This document shows positions 43,418 through 51,793 of a stretch of DNA of 64,000 nucleotides, piece by piece. This stretch comes from G963676095 sp963676095. GTDB lineage: Bacteria; Bacteroidota; Bacteroidia; Bacteroidales; Prolixibacteraceae. How positions within the stretch are numbered: the first letter of the stretch is position 1; the number at the start of each line of letters is the position of its first letter. Both the position numbers and the translations under genes were made by a program. Under the pieces are notes generated by a model. It saw nothing but the letters and a program-made list of their open reading frames with translations. It was not told where the DNA came from and made no database searches. Where the stretch lies: contig OY781040.1 of NCBI GenBank assembly GCA_963676095.1, positions 1,240,001 through 1,304,000 on the forward strand. Direction: 5' to 3'.

Positions 43418-44992
43418 ATGAGGAAAAAAACGATAAATAAGGTTATTACTCTTTTCCTGACAGGAGCAGCACTGGTATTTGCATTTTCTGATGCAACAGC
43501 TGTTAACTTTTCCGGGAAAAGAAGAAAAGAAGTGTTGAAAGCTGAGGATTTTAAACATTATGTCGACTATTTCAACAGGATGGAGGATGAAAATATTGCC
43601 CTGGCAATCCCGAATGCGCAAGCCTGGGACTGGATGAAGGACAATATTCCCCTGTTTGAATGCCCACAGGACAATTTTGAGGAAATTTATTATTACCGCT
43701 GGTGGACACTTCGTAAACATATTGAAAAAACGCCTCTCGGATATGCCTTCACCGAATTTCTGATCCAACGTTCCTATGCCGATCACTACAATTTGATCAG
43801 CTGTGCTTTAGGACATCATATCATGGAATCGAGGTGGCTGCACAACCCTGTTTACCTGAAAGATGATGTCCACATCTGGTACAGGGGCAACAACGGGGGC
43901 ATGATGGCAAAATTCATGAAGTTCAGCAGCTGGGCAGCTTACGCCTTGTACAACAGTTACCTGGTTTCAGGTGATAAAGATTTTGTAACAGACATGCTGC
44001 CTGATCTGACCAACGAATATCATCTTTGGGAAAAGAACAACCGGTTACCGGACGGGTTATTCTGGCAGTATGATGTGCGGGATGGCATGGAAGACCAGAT
44101 CAGCGGAGGAAGGCACGTAAAAAATGAACGCCCCACGATTAACAGTTATATGTACGGAAATGCCGAAGCGATTTCCAAAATTGCCGTACTGAAAGGGGAC
44201 AATCATCTTTCTGAAGAGTTCACACAAAAGGCAGATACGCTGAAAAACCTGATTGAAAAAAAGCTGTGGAACCCGGACGATCAGTTTTTTGAAACAGTAA
44301 AGCAAGGGGGCGGTTTTGCCAATGTCAGGGAAGAAATTGGTTTTATCCCCTGGTACTTTAACCTGCCTTCAAACGGCTACTCTGTAGCCTGGAAACAGGT
44401 TACAGACAATAATGGCTTTTTAGCTCCATTCGGCCTTACCACAGCCGAACGCAGGCATCCCGATTTCAGGTCGCACGGATGCTGTAAATGTGAATGGGAC
44501 GGCGCAATATGGCCATTTGCAACTGCACAGACGCTCACGGGCATGGCCAATCTTCTGGATCGATATGACCAACCGTTTGTAAAGGATAGCGACTATTTCA
44601 ACCTCCTGGAACTTTACGTCGAATCGCAGTATTACCGGGGACGGCCCTATATTGGGGAATATCTTGATGAAACTACCGGATACTGGTTGAAAGGAGACCA
44701 GGAACGTAGCCGTTACTACAATCATTCGACTTTCAACGACTTGATTATAACAGGGCTGGTCGGTCTGCGTCCCCGCTCCGGCAATACGATCGAGGTCAAT
44801 CCCCTGCTGCCCGAAGGAAAGTGGAATTGGTTTTGTCTTGACAATGTACTGTATCACGGGCATATCCTTACGATTATCTGGGATAGGACCGGAAAGAAAT
44901 ACCACAGGGGCAAGGGGCTTATTCTGTTGATTGACGGAAAGGAAAAAGCCTCTTCCCCGGAATTAAGTAAACTGACAGCTCAAATAAACTAA
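43418..44992 (+). CDS. secreted (alpha/alpha)6-barrel glycosidase, MGH1/GH63-like
   Basis: 524 residues. A signal peptide (INKVITLFLTGAALVFAF) is followed by a helical barrel. Conserved pieces resemble mannosylglycerate-hydrolase/GH63/trehalase-type enzymes: WYRGNNGGMMAKFMKFSSW, LPDGLFWQYDVRDGMEDQISGG (two segments with candidate acids), NSYMYGNAEAISKIA and CKCEWDGAIWPFATAQTL. The family of the C-terminal hydrolase of RG-II processing (GH142) has a similar fold, but the relation is not proven. Its start is three bases after the propeller gene, so the pair is tightly coupled and probably acts together. Confidence 0.7.
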   Translation: MRKKTINKVITLFLTGAALVFAFSDATAVNFSGKRRKEVLKAEDFKHYVDYFNRMEDENIALAIPNAQAWDWMKDNIPLFECPQDNFEEIYYYRWWTLRKHIEKTPLGYAFTEFLIQRSYADHYNLISCALGHHIMESRWLHNPVYLKDDVHIWYRGNNGGMMAKFMKFSSWAAYALYNSYLVSGDKDFVTDMLPDLTNEYHLWEKNNRLPDGLFWQYDVRDGMEDQISGGRHVKNERPTINSYMYGNAEAISKIAVLKGDNHLSEEFTQKADTLKNLIEKKLWNPDDQFFETVKQGGGFANVREEIGFIPWYFNLPSNGYSVAWKQVTDNNGFLAPFGLTTAERRHPDFRSHGCCKCEWDGAIWPFATAQTLTGMANLLDRYDQPFVKDSDYFNLLELYVESQYYRGRPYIGEYLDETTGYWLKGDQERSRYYNHSTFNDLIITGLVGLRPRSGNTIEVNPLLPEGKWNWFCLDNVLYHGHILTIIWDRTGKKYHRGKGLILLIDGKEKASSPELSKLTAQIN

Positions 44993-45007
44993 CTTAACAA
45001 CCAAAAC

Positions 45008-46105
45008 ATGAAACAAATCAAAAACAGACGATACATTGCCATTGGATGTGCCGCACTGATAATTTTCGTTTCCGGATGTGGAACAAAAAATAATTTCAGA
45101 TCGGGTATTGTGACGGATGAATTCATATTTACAAAAGCACCATATCCGTCATGTCATGCTGCGACGATAGCAGAGACTCCAACCGGCCTGGTTGCCGCCT
45201 GGTTTGGCGGTACCCGTGAAAGGAATCCGGACGTAGGGATCTGGGTCAGCCTGCACCAGGACGGGAAATGGACCCCTTCTGTTGAAGTTGCCAACGGAAT
45301 ACAAAATGATACCCTTCGTTATCCAACCTGGAATCCCGTACTTTTTCAGGTTCCCCAGGGAGATTTGCTCCTGTTTTACAAGGTAGGCCCAAGCCCGTCA
45401 AAATGGTGGGGTATGCTCATCCGCTCGTCCGACGGCGGTAAAACATGGTCGAAGCCGGAAGCTCTTCCCAAAGGAATTCTCGGCCCGGTCAAAAACAAGC
45501 CGGTATTGTTAACGGACGGGACGTTGATATGCCCGTCGAGCACGGAAGGAAACGGCTGGCATATTCATTTCGAACGGACTAAAGACTTTGGAAAAACATG
45601 GGAATCGACAGGGCCTGTTAACGATGAAGATGTTTACAATGCCATTCAACCTACAATTCTGACATACCCCGACGGGCAGCTACAGGAACTGAGCCGTACA
45701 AAAAACAGCGTGATCGGATCAAGCTGGTCGCCGGACAATGGAAAAACGTGGAGCCTGATGCAGGCATCCGGTTTACCCAACAATAACTCGGGCATTGATG
45801 GCGTGACCCTGGCCGATGGAACACAGCTGGTTGTCTATAACCATGTAAAAACACCGATAGGTTCATCAAAAGGATACCGTACCCCGCTTAATGTCGCGGT
45901 ATCAAAAGACGGAAAACACTGGAAAGCAGCCCTGATTCTCGAAGATTCGGAAATCAGCCAGTACTCTTATCCGGCTGTCATCCAGACTTCAGACGGGCTC
46001 GTCCACATCGTTTATACCTGGCGAAGGGAAAGGATTAAGCATGTCGTTGTCGATCCCAAAAAACTGAAAACGGAAGCTATTGTTGACGAAAAGTGGCCGG
46101 AATGA
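45008..46105 (+). CDS. sialidase-like (BNR_2) lipoprotein
   Basis: 365 residues. The lipoprotein signal ends IIFVSGCGT. Four Asp boxes are visible: SSDGGKTWSKP, TKDFGKTWEST, SPDNGKTWSLM and SKDGKHWKA. The N-terminal CHAATIAETPTGLVAAWFGG is typical of the BNR_2 family often labelled exo-alpha-sialidase. The three-arginine cluster of true sialidases is not obvious, and in polysaccharide loci such proteins often have other activities. It follows the (alpha/alpha)6 enzyme by 15 bases. Confidence 0.82.
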   Translation: MKQIKNRRYIAIGCAALIIFVSGCGTKNNFRSGIVTDEFIFTKAPYPSCHAATIAETPTGLVAAWFGGTRERNPDVGIWVSLHQDGKWTPSVEVANGIQNDTLRYPTWNPVLFQVPQGDLLLFYKVGPSPSKWWGMLIRSSDGGKTWSKPEALPKGILGPVKNKPVLLTDGTLICPSSTEGNGWHIHFERTKDFGKTWESTGPVNDEDVYNAIQPTILTYPDGQLQELSRTKNSVIGSSWSPDNGKTWSLMQASGLPNNNSGIDGVTLADGTQLVVYNHVKTPIGSSKGYRTPLNVAVSKDGKHWKAALILEDSEISQYSYPAVIQTSDGLVHIVYTWRRERIKHVVVDPKKLKTEAIVDEKWPE

Positions 46106-46187
46106 GTTGGATACTGGATACTGGAGGCCGGAACGAATCAGACATGGAGAAAGCCACCGGAAGTTACTTGAGTACAAAAAACAGCAA

Positions 46188-47588
46188 ATGAAACGAATTT
46201 TCTTTTTACTGACCATCCTCCTCTTTGGATGGAATGCAATAATTGCACAAACCTCGGATGATCATTATGAAAAAAGCCTGAAGGAAACTTTGGATAAGGT
46301 TGAAAGCAGGTTCGGCATAAAACTGGTATACCCGGAGAACCTGGTAAAAGATAAAGTTGTGCCCTATGCCGACTGGCGTTTCCGGAGCAGTCCGGAAGCA
46401 ACCCTTTCAGGCATATTGGGCCTTTTCGATTACGTTTATGAAAAAGATGACCAGGGAGTATGGCACATCTCTGCTTTCCGGTATTCGAAAAGGCCGGTCG
46501 AAGAAGGCCGGCTGGACCTGGAACGCCTCCTGAAGCTATATCCCGATTCTTCAGCATGGATCAACCGGAAAAAAGAGCTGAGATCATGCATGCTGGAGGC
46601 GTTAAGGCTCTCTCCTTTTCCGGCCGGACCGGCATCGGCCCCCATTATCTCCAACAAGCGAAAGATGAACGGCTATACCATTGAAAACGTAGCCCTGGAG
46701 ACTTTACCTGGCCTTTACGTTTGCGGATCATTGTATAAACCGGCAAAATTCAAAGGAAAAATCCCGGTTATTCTCTGCCCGAACGGGCACTTCGACAAAG
46801 GAAGGTACCGGGCAGATGAACAATATCGTTGTGCCACCCTGGCCAGAATGGGGGCAATGGCTTTCAGTTATGACCTTTTTGCATGGGGGGAATCCGGCCT
46901 CCAGTTTGCACCCGAAGATCACAAGAGAAGCCTTTCCATGTCGATACAAATCCTAAACAGTACCCGGATCCTGGACTATCTGCTGTCTCTTAAAGACGCC
47001 GACAGCACGCGGGTGGCCATTACCGGAGGGTCAGGCGGAGGTACGCAGACCATCCTGATGACAGCCCTGGATGACAGGATCAAGGTAAGTGTCCCGGTAG
47101 TCATGGTTTCATCCTGGTTTTACGGGGGATGCGGTTGTGAAAGCGGCATGCCTGTTCATTTATGCGGAGGAGGGACAAATAATGCGGAGTTGGCCGCAAT
47201 GGCAGCCCCCCGCCCCCAATTAGTGATCTCTGACGGGAAAGACTGGACGGCACATGTCCCCGAGATCGAGTATCCCTACCTGCAGAAGGTATATGCACTT
47301 TTCGGGAAAGAGGAGAATGTGAAGAACGTGCACCTGGCAACCGAAGGGCACGACTACGGAAAATCCAAAAGATTCGCCATGTATCCTTTTATGGCTGAGA
47401 AGTTAGGGCTGGATATCCGGAAGGTGGAAAACAAAAGCGGGGAAATCGATGAATCATTCTGCACCGTAGAAAATCCGGAAGCCATGTATGTCTTTGGCAA
47501 AAACGGGGAAAACCTTCCGGAAAACGCAATTCACGGATTCGACCATCTGGAAAAGGAATTTAACGGGTACAATAAAAACCACAAGTGA
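46188..47588 (+). CDS. secreted alpha/beta-hydrolase esterase with STN-like N-terminal domain
   Basis: 466 residues from ATG 46188; an open frame reaches 46080 but overlaps the preceding gene and lacks a signal. A signal peptide (FFLLTILLFGWNAIIAQ) is followed by LKETLDKVESRFGIKLVYPE and ATLSGILGLFDYVYEK, which resemble an STN (secretin/TonB short N-terminal) domain. From about residue 150 an acetyl-xylan-esterase/dienelactone-hydrolase-like domain has the nucleophile in AITGGSGGGTQT, an Asp in VISDGKDWT and a His in ATEGHDYG. It probably removes ester groups from the glycan. The STN plus hydrolase pairing is unusual. Confidence 0.78.
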   Translation: MKRIFFLLTILLFGWNAIIAQTSDDHYEKSLKETLDKVESRFGIKLVYPENLVKDKVVPYADWRFRSSPEATLSGILGLFDYVYEKDDQGVWHISAFRYSKRPVEEGRLDLERLLKLYPDSSAWINRKKELRSCMLEALRLSPFPAGPASAPIISNKRKMNGYTIENVALETLPGLYVCGSLYKPAKFKGKIPVILCPNGHFDKGRYRADEQYRCATLARMGAMAFSYDLFAWGESGLQFAPEDHKRSLSMSIQILNSTRILDYLLSLKDADSTRVAITGGSGGGTQTILMTALDDRIKVSVPVVMVSSWFYGGCGCESGMPVHLCGGGTNNAELAAMAAPRPQLVISDGKDWTAHVPEIEYPYLQKVYALFGKEENVKNVHLATEGHDYGKSKRFAMYPFMAEKLGLDIRKVENKSGEIDESFCTVENPEAMYVFGKNGENLPENAIHGFDHLEKEFNGYNKNHK

Positions 47589-47595
47589 TTTTTTG

Positions 47596-47671
47596 AAAAT
47601 GTCAAGACAAAAAAAAATTTTCACTTGACATTTTTTTAAAATCACAAGTGAAAAAATAAAAATCACTTGTG
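47596..47671. terminator. double hairpin between convergent esterase and HsdR_N genes
   Basis: AAAATGTCAAG (47596-47606) pairs with CTTGACATTTT (47624-47634) as 11 pairs with a T run (to 47637). CACAAGTGA (47643-47651) pairs with TCACTTGTG (47663-47671). CACAAGTGA also occurs at the esterase stop (47580-47588). The first hairpin ends plus-strand transcripts; the second, with its minus-strand T-rich flank, may serve the opposite gene. Confidence 0.75.
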
Positions 47672-47716
47672 GTTTTCTGAATACTCACAAGTACATTCTA
47701 GCTTTTGACAAGTTCA

Positions 47717-48172
47717 TCATGTAATTTCGCCGAAAACAGGAATATCCTTTAGAAAGTTATACGTACAGTCCTCATAATTCATCCGGCAGCAATAATGGTT
47801 CAACCCGTTTGAAACAATCAGCCAGTTTACCCGGAATTTCATATTATACCTGGCAATCTGATCGAAAACCTCCTGGGTTATTTTGACAGACGGAGCTTTA
47901 AACTCGGCAACAAGCAAAGCCGTTCCGGTTCGTCCGTAAACCAGCAGGTCGGCCCGGAACTGATTTTGATTGATCTTAAGTCCGCTTTCAATAGCCATAA
48001 GTTGAGACGGGAAGCTCTTCTCCTTAATCAGAAAACGGATAAAATTCTGTCTGACCCATTCTTCCGGGGTAAGTACTAAAAATTTTTTACGAACGTCGTC
48101 GAAAATATATATTTTGTCGCCTTCCCGTTTTGTCCTGAAAGAATAAGGTGGTAAATTTAATTTTGTAAACAT
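47717..48172 (-). CDS. HsdR_N-type nuclease-fold protein
   Basis: 151 residues, corresponding to the small stand-alone protein with a type I restriction R-subunit N-terminal domain (HSDR_N_2). The PD-(D/E)xK core is visible: a Glu in the first helix region (LTPEEWVRQNFIRFLI), an Asp in RADLLVYG and the pair VAEFKAP (Glu-x-Lys). No helicase or other restriction subunit is present. This gene is often found beside holA or amn in Bacteroidota, so a restriction role is doubtful. Divergent from amn. Confidence 0.8.
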   Translation of the reverse strand: MFTKLNLPPYSFRTKREGDKIYIFDDVRKKFLVLTPEEWVRQNFIRFLIKEKSFPSQLMAIESGLKINQNQFRADLLVYGRTGTALLVAEFKAPSVKITQEVFDQIARYNMKFRVNWLIVSNGLNHYCCRMNYEDCTYNFLKDIPVFGEIT

Positions 48173-48207
48173 CTTTGCCTTTACAAAGTTTTATTTTTGT
48201 ATTCTCA

Positions 48208-48215
48208 TACCTTTG
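48208..48215 (+). promoter_or_regulatory. -7 element of amn
   Basis: TACCTTTG (48208-48215) matches TAnnTTTG perfectly, 49 bases before the chosen amn start. No good -33 TTTG at the usual distance. Confidence 0.5.
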
Positions 48216-48264
48216 GAACCGATTCAGACCTTCAAAATTGCAAAAAACCAATGGATATAATAGT

Positions 48265-49035
48265 ATGAAGACAAAAAAAGAGATTGTGGACAACTGGTTG
48301 CCGCGCTATACCGGACGAAAACTGGAAGATTTCGGAAACTACATCCTTCTGACCAATTTTCAGCTTTATGTTGAAATGTTTGCAGAACGATTCAATGTCC
48401 CGGTAGTCGGGGAAGAAAAAAACATGCCCAATGCTTCGGCTGAAGGAATTACAATTATCAATTTCGGGATGGGCAGTCCCAATGCAGCGACAGCCATGGA
48501 CCTGCTCAGTGCAATACAGCCTGAGGCAGTGCTCTTCCTGGGAAAGTGCGGAGGACTGAAGAAAAAAAATAAGCTTGGGGACCTGATCCTTCCGATTGCC
48601 GCTATCCGGAGTGATGGGACATCGAATGATTACCTGCCTCCTGAAATTCCTGCCTTGCCGGCGTTCAGCCTTCAGCGGGCCGTATCGACCGCTATCAGGG
48701 AGAACCAGCGGGATTACTGGACCGGCGTGGTTTATACGACTAACCGGCGTGTGTGGGAATATGACGACCGGCTAAAAAGATATCTTGAAAAATCAAGGGC
48801 TATGGCAGTCGATATGGAAACTGCAACAATTTTTACAGTCGGATTTGCCAACCAGATCCCCTCGGGGGCATTACTGCTGGTGTCCGACCAGCCTATGATT
48901 TCTACAGGTATAAAAACTGAGGCAAGCGATAAGAAAGTGACATCGGCTTTTGTAAGTACGCACCTGAAAATAGGGATCGATGCCCTGTTGGAAATAAAAA
49001 ATAACGGACGTTCTGTAAAACATCTGAGATTTTAG
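48265..49035 (+). CDS. amn: AMP nucleosidase
   Basis: 256 residues from ATG 48265. The longer frame from 48175 would place the promoter element inside the gene. It belongs to the purine nucleoside phosphorylase superfamily: ITIINFGMGSPNAATAMDLL, FLGKCGGLKKKNKLGDLI (about residues 93-110), the substrate site MAVDMETATIFTVGFANQIP, and LLVSDQPM are typical of the short AMP nucleosidases of this phylum. It hydrolyses AMP to adenine and ribose-5-phosphate, controlling AMP pools. A 212-base gap follows before holA, with nothing notable. Confidence 0.92.
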   Translation: MKTKKEIVDNWLPRYTGRKLEDFGNYILLTNFQLYVEMFAERFNVPVVGEEKNMPNASAEGITIINFGMGSPNAATAMDLLSAIQPEAVLFLGKCGGLKKKNKLGDLILPIAAIRSDGTSNDYLPPEIPALPAFSLQRAVSTAIRENQRDYWTGVVYTTNRRVWEYDDRLKRYLEKSRAMAVDMETATIFTVGFANQIPSGALLLVSDQPMISTGIKTEASDKKVTSAFVSTHLKIGIDALLEIKNNGRSVKHLRF

Positions 49036-49247
49036 GGATTATAAAAAATCATAATTCAGACATGAAAGAATGGCCGGAACCCGGAAATTAGTCTCTGAAA
49101 AAGAAATTAGGTATCTTCGTGTTTCATTAACAATCGAAACTAAAAAGACAGAGTATATAAAAACTAATAGATAAGCTTCCCGTTCATAAGTGCATCAAAA
49201 CATTGACAGTCACGATTTTTTCCGGGAGAACATCAAACCGTTAAAGC

Positions 49248-50246
49248 ATGGAATACGAGGATATTATTACAAACTTAAAAAACAAAATTTATCATCCCAT
49301 TTACCTGTTGATGGGTGAAGAAAGTTATTTTATCGACCAGATATCGGACTATATCGCTAAGCATGTTCTGACAGAAGAGGAGAAAGGGTTCAATCAGCAT
49401 ATTCTTTACGGAAAAGATACCGACGTCGATACAATTATTACTTATGCGCGAAGGTTCCCGATGATGTCGAACCATCAGGTAATTATTGTCAGGGAAGCAC
49501 AAAATATCAAAAAAATTGAAGACCTGGAACCTTATGTGAACAACCCGCTCAAATCAACGCTCCTGGTTATCAACTACAAATACAAGACAATAGACAAGCG
49601 AAAAACATTCGCAAAAAAAATATCCCAGACCGGTGTACTTTTCGAATCGAAAAAGATTTACGACAACCAGCTTCCTGCCTGGATCAACAGTTACCTGAAA
49701 ACGCTGCAATATACGATCGAACCGCAGGCTTCGGCCATGCTGGCGGAGTACCTGGGTACAGACCTGAGTAAAGTGGCCAACGAACTAAACAAGCTGGTCA
49801 TTGCCCTTCCCAAGGGGACGAGGATCTCTCCCGACCAAATTGAAAAGAATATCGGGATCAGCAAGGATTTCAATATTTTTGAATTGCAAAACGCGGTTGG
49901 CGAACGGAATATTCTAAAGACCAACCAAATTATCAATCATTTTGCGGCCAACCTGAACTCGAACCCGTTACCCAGAACAATTTCCAGCCTGTATGCCTTT
50001 TTCATGAAAATACTGACCTATCATTTCATGGAAGATAAATCACAAAATGCGGTGGCGTCATTACTTCAGGTGCATCCGTTCTTTGTCAAATCCTATACTT
50101 CAGCGGCCAGACAGTACCCGATCAAAAAGGTTGTCGAGATAATGGGAATTCTTCGCGAATTCGACATGAAATCGAAAGGTTTTGGAAATGTCTCTTCCGA
50201 TCCCGGCGACCTTCAAAAAGAAATGATTTATAAAATTTTACATTAA
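49248..50246 (+). CDS. holA: DNA polymerase III, delta subunit
   Basis: 332 residues. The N-terminal IYLLMGEESYFIDQIS (residues 17-32) is the delta-subunit Walker-like start. The sequence then follows the AAA+ clamp-loader fold with LLVINYKYKTIDKRKTFAK, IEKNIGISKDFNIFELQNAV and a C-terminal helical collar. Delta opens the beta sliding clamp in the clamp-loader complex during replication. The rhomboid gene starts four bases after the stop, implying co-transcription, though the functions are unrelated. Confidence 0.93.
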   Translation: MEYEDIITNLKNKIYHPIYLLMGEESYFIDQISDYIAKHVLTEEEKGFNQHILYGKDTDVDTIITYARRFPMMSNHQVIIVREAQNIKKIEDLEPYVNNPLKSTLLVINYKYKTIDKRKTFAKKISQTGVLFESKKIYDNQLPAWINSYLKTLQYTIEPQASAMLAEYLGTDLSKVANELNKLVIALPKGTRISPDQIEKNIGISKDFNIFELQNAVGERNILKTNQIINHFAANLNSNPLPRTISSLYAFFMKILTYHFMEDKSQNAVASLLQVHPFFVKSYTSAARQYPIKKVVEIMGILREFDMKSKGFGNVSSDPGDLQKEMIYKILH

Positions 50247-50250
50247 AACT

Positions 50251-50862
50251 ATGACGATCATCATTATTGCAATAACGTCCCTGGTTTCCATAATGGCATT
50301 TAACCAGTACAACCTGATGGAAAAGCTACAGTTCAACGCCAGTAAAATCTGGCATCAGAAAGAGTATTACAGGTTAATTACCCACGGCTTTGTTCATGCT
50401 GGCTGGGAACACCTGATCGTGAACATGATTGTTTTGCTTTCTTTCGGCCGGGTTGTTGAAATGTATTTTCAGTACGGGTTCGGAAGAATGGCCACCGCCT
50501 ATTTTCTTATCCTGTATTTCGGAGGGATGCTGATTTCAAACGGCTATGCCCTGTTCAAACACCGCAACGATTATTATTATAACGCGGTCGGAGCATCCGG
50601 AGCTGTCTCAGCAGTTCTGTTCGCCGCTATCTTTTTCGATCCCTGGAACGACATTTATTTCTTTGGCATACTCCCCATGCCCGGGATCGTGTTTGCAGCT
50701 TTATACCTGGTCTATTCCTACTACATGAGCAGAAAAAAGAGTGACAACATCGCCCATGATGCTCATTTTTTAGGAGCCGTTTACGGGTTTATTTTCCCGA
50801 TACTTCTTAATTATGATCTTTTGGAACGGTTTCTGGACAAGCTTTTTATGCTAACCAGGTAA
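50251..50862 (+). CDS. rhomboid-family intramembrane serine protease
   Basis: 203 residues, six hydrophobic segments. The conserved sites are HGFVHAGWEHLIVNMI (His/Asn of helix 2), the catalytic serine in NAVGASGAVSAVLF (GxSG), and the catalytic His in HDAHFLGAVYGF. It cleaves transmembrane substrates in the inner membrane; substrates are unknown. The small size is the basic six-helix bacterial rhomboid form without extra domains. Confidence 0.92.
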   Translation: MTIIIIAITSLVSIMAFNQYNLMEKLQFNASKIWHQKEYYRLITHGFVHAGWEHLIVNMIVLLSFGRVVEMYFQYGFGRMATAYFLILYFGGMLISNGYALFKHRNDYYYNAVGASGAVSAVLFAAIFFDPWNDIYFFGILPMPGIVFAALYLVYSYYMSRKKSDNIAHDAHFLGAVYGFIFPILLNYDLLERFLDKLFMLTR

Positions 50863-50923
50863 CTCATTTATTATTGGTGTTTGATTATTTATTATTGAGA
50901 CGGCTTTCTTAAATAGAATAAAG

Positions 50924-51793
50924 ATGACAGAACCGTTTATCCTGACAGACGGCCATTTTTACAAAAACGATGAAAAAATATTCACATCCGGTATTCCGGG
51001 ACAAATCCTGTTTACCGAAAAAATCAGATCTGTGCGTAACCGTCTCATGTTTTGGGAAGAACAGGTAGAACTGATCAGGATACAGCTTGGACTGTTAAAT
51101 GAAGAATGCTCCGCAGTTACGGGCAACAAAGGAGAGGAACTCCGTAGGCAGACGGAACGCGCGCTGGTGAAAAACAAACTCTACCGCGATGCTCTTGTTC
51201 ATATTAGTTTTTTTAAAAACGGGGACAAGGTCAGCTACCTGATCCGGACTGAGAAAACGGGCCCTGATGAATATGAGCTGAACGACAGCGGCCTTCTGCT
51301 TGACCTCTCTCCCGCAATTTATAAATCAAGGTCTTCCCTGTCATCCCTCAGAATTGGCTCGGAACCGTTCTGGAGAATACTGACTTCAGGGAAATCGTCT
51401 GTTCTGAACGAAACAATCCTGCAAAACCAGGAAGGCTGCCTGCTTGAGGCCCCGGAACGCAATCTTTTCCTGATTCGGGGGAACGAAATAATTACCGCAG
51501 CACCCGAAACGGGTATTTACATTTCACCTGCAAGGAGTACCATTTGTCAGATATGCCATGATTTACAATTAAGCTTTACAGAAAAACAATTTTTACCGGA
51601 AGAGATGCTCCTTCTGGCAGACGAGGTTTTTCTGGCAGGAGCGGTCCATGGCATCCAATGGGCCCTCGGTTTCGAAAAGAAGCGATATCTTTCAAAAACA
51701 GTGAGGATAATCCACGAAGACTTTATAAAGAAAACTGTAAAAAGGGATTATCCCGGCAAACCGGGTCAGTTTTCTTTTATTCTCAGCAAGTAA
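50924..51793 (+). CDS. aminotransferase class IV homologue lacking the PLP lysine
   Basis: 289 residues, aligning with the fold-type IV aminotransferases (branched-chain aminotransferase, aminodeoxychorismate lyase). The C-terminal part has LNETILQNQEGCLLEAPERN, matching the usual cofactor-site Glu (Glu175), and ends with PARSTI/EEMLLLADEVFLAGA patterns. The lysine that binds PLP, normally in a S-x-L-K-T motif, is replaced: the text reads SSLRIGSEP, with Arg143. Nearby Lys134 is in a different motif position. Catalysis as a transaminase is therefore doubtful. Its 3' end overlaps the convergent glycosyltransferase gene by 28 bases. Confidence 0.72.
   Translation: MTEPFILTDGHFYKNDEKIFTSGIPGQILFTEKIRSVRNRLMFWEEQVELIRIQLGLLNEECSAVTGNKGEELRRQTERALVKNKLYRDALVHISFFKNGDKVSYLIRTEKTGPDEYELNDSGLLLDLSPAIYKSRSSLSSLRIGSEPFWRILTSGKSSVLNETILQNQEGCLLEAPERNLFLIRGNEIITAAPETGIYISPARSTICQICHDLQLSFTEKQFLPEEMLLLADEVFLAGAVHGIQWALGFEKKRYLSKTVRIIHEDFIKKTVKRDYPGKPGQFSFILSK

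Noticed and set aside
47717..48172. Restriction-modification or defence system
   Set aside because: Only a stand-alone HsdR_N-type domain is present, next to housekeeping genes, with no methyltransferase, helicase or specificity subunit.
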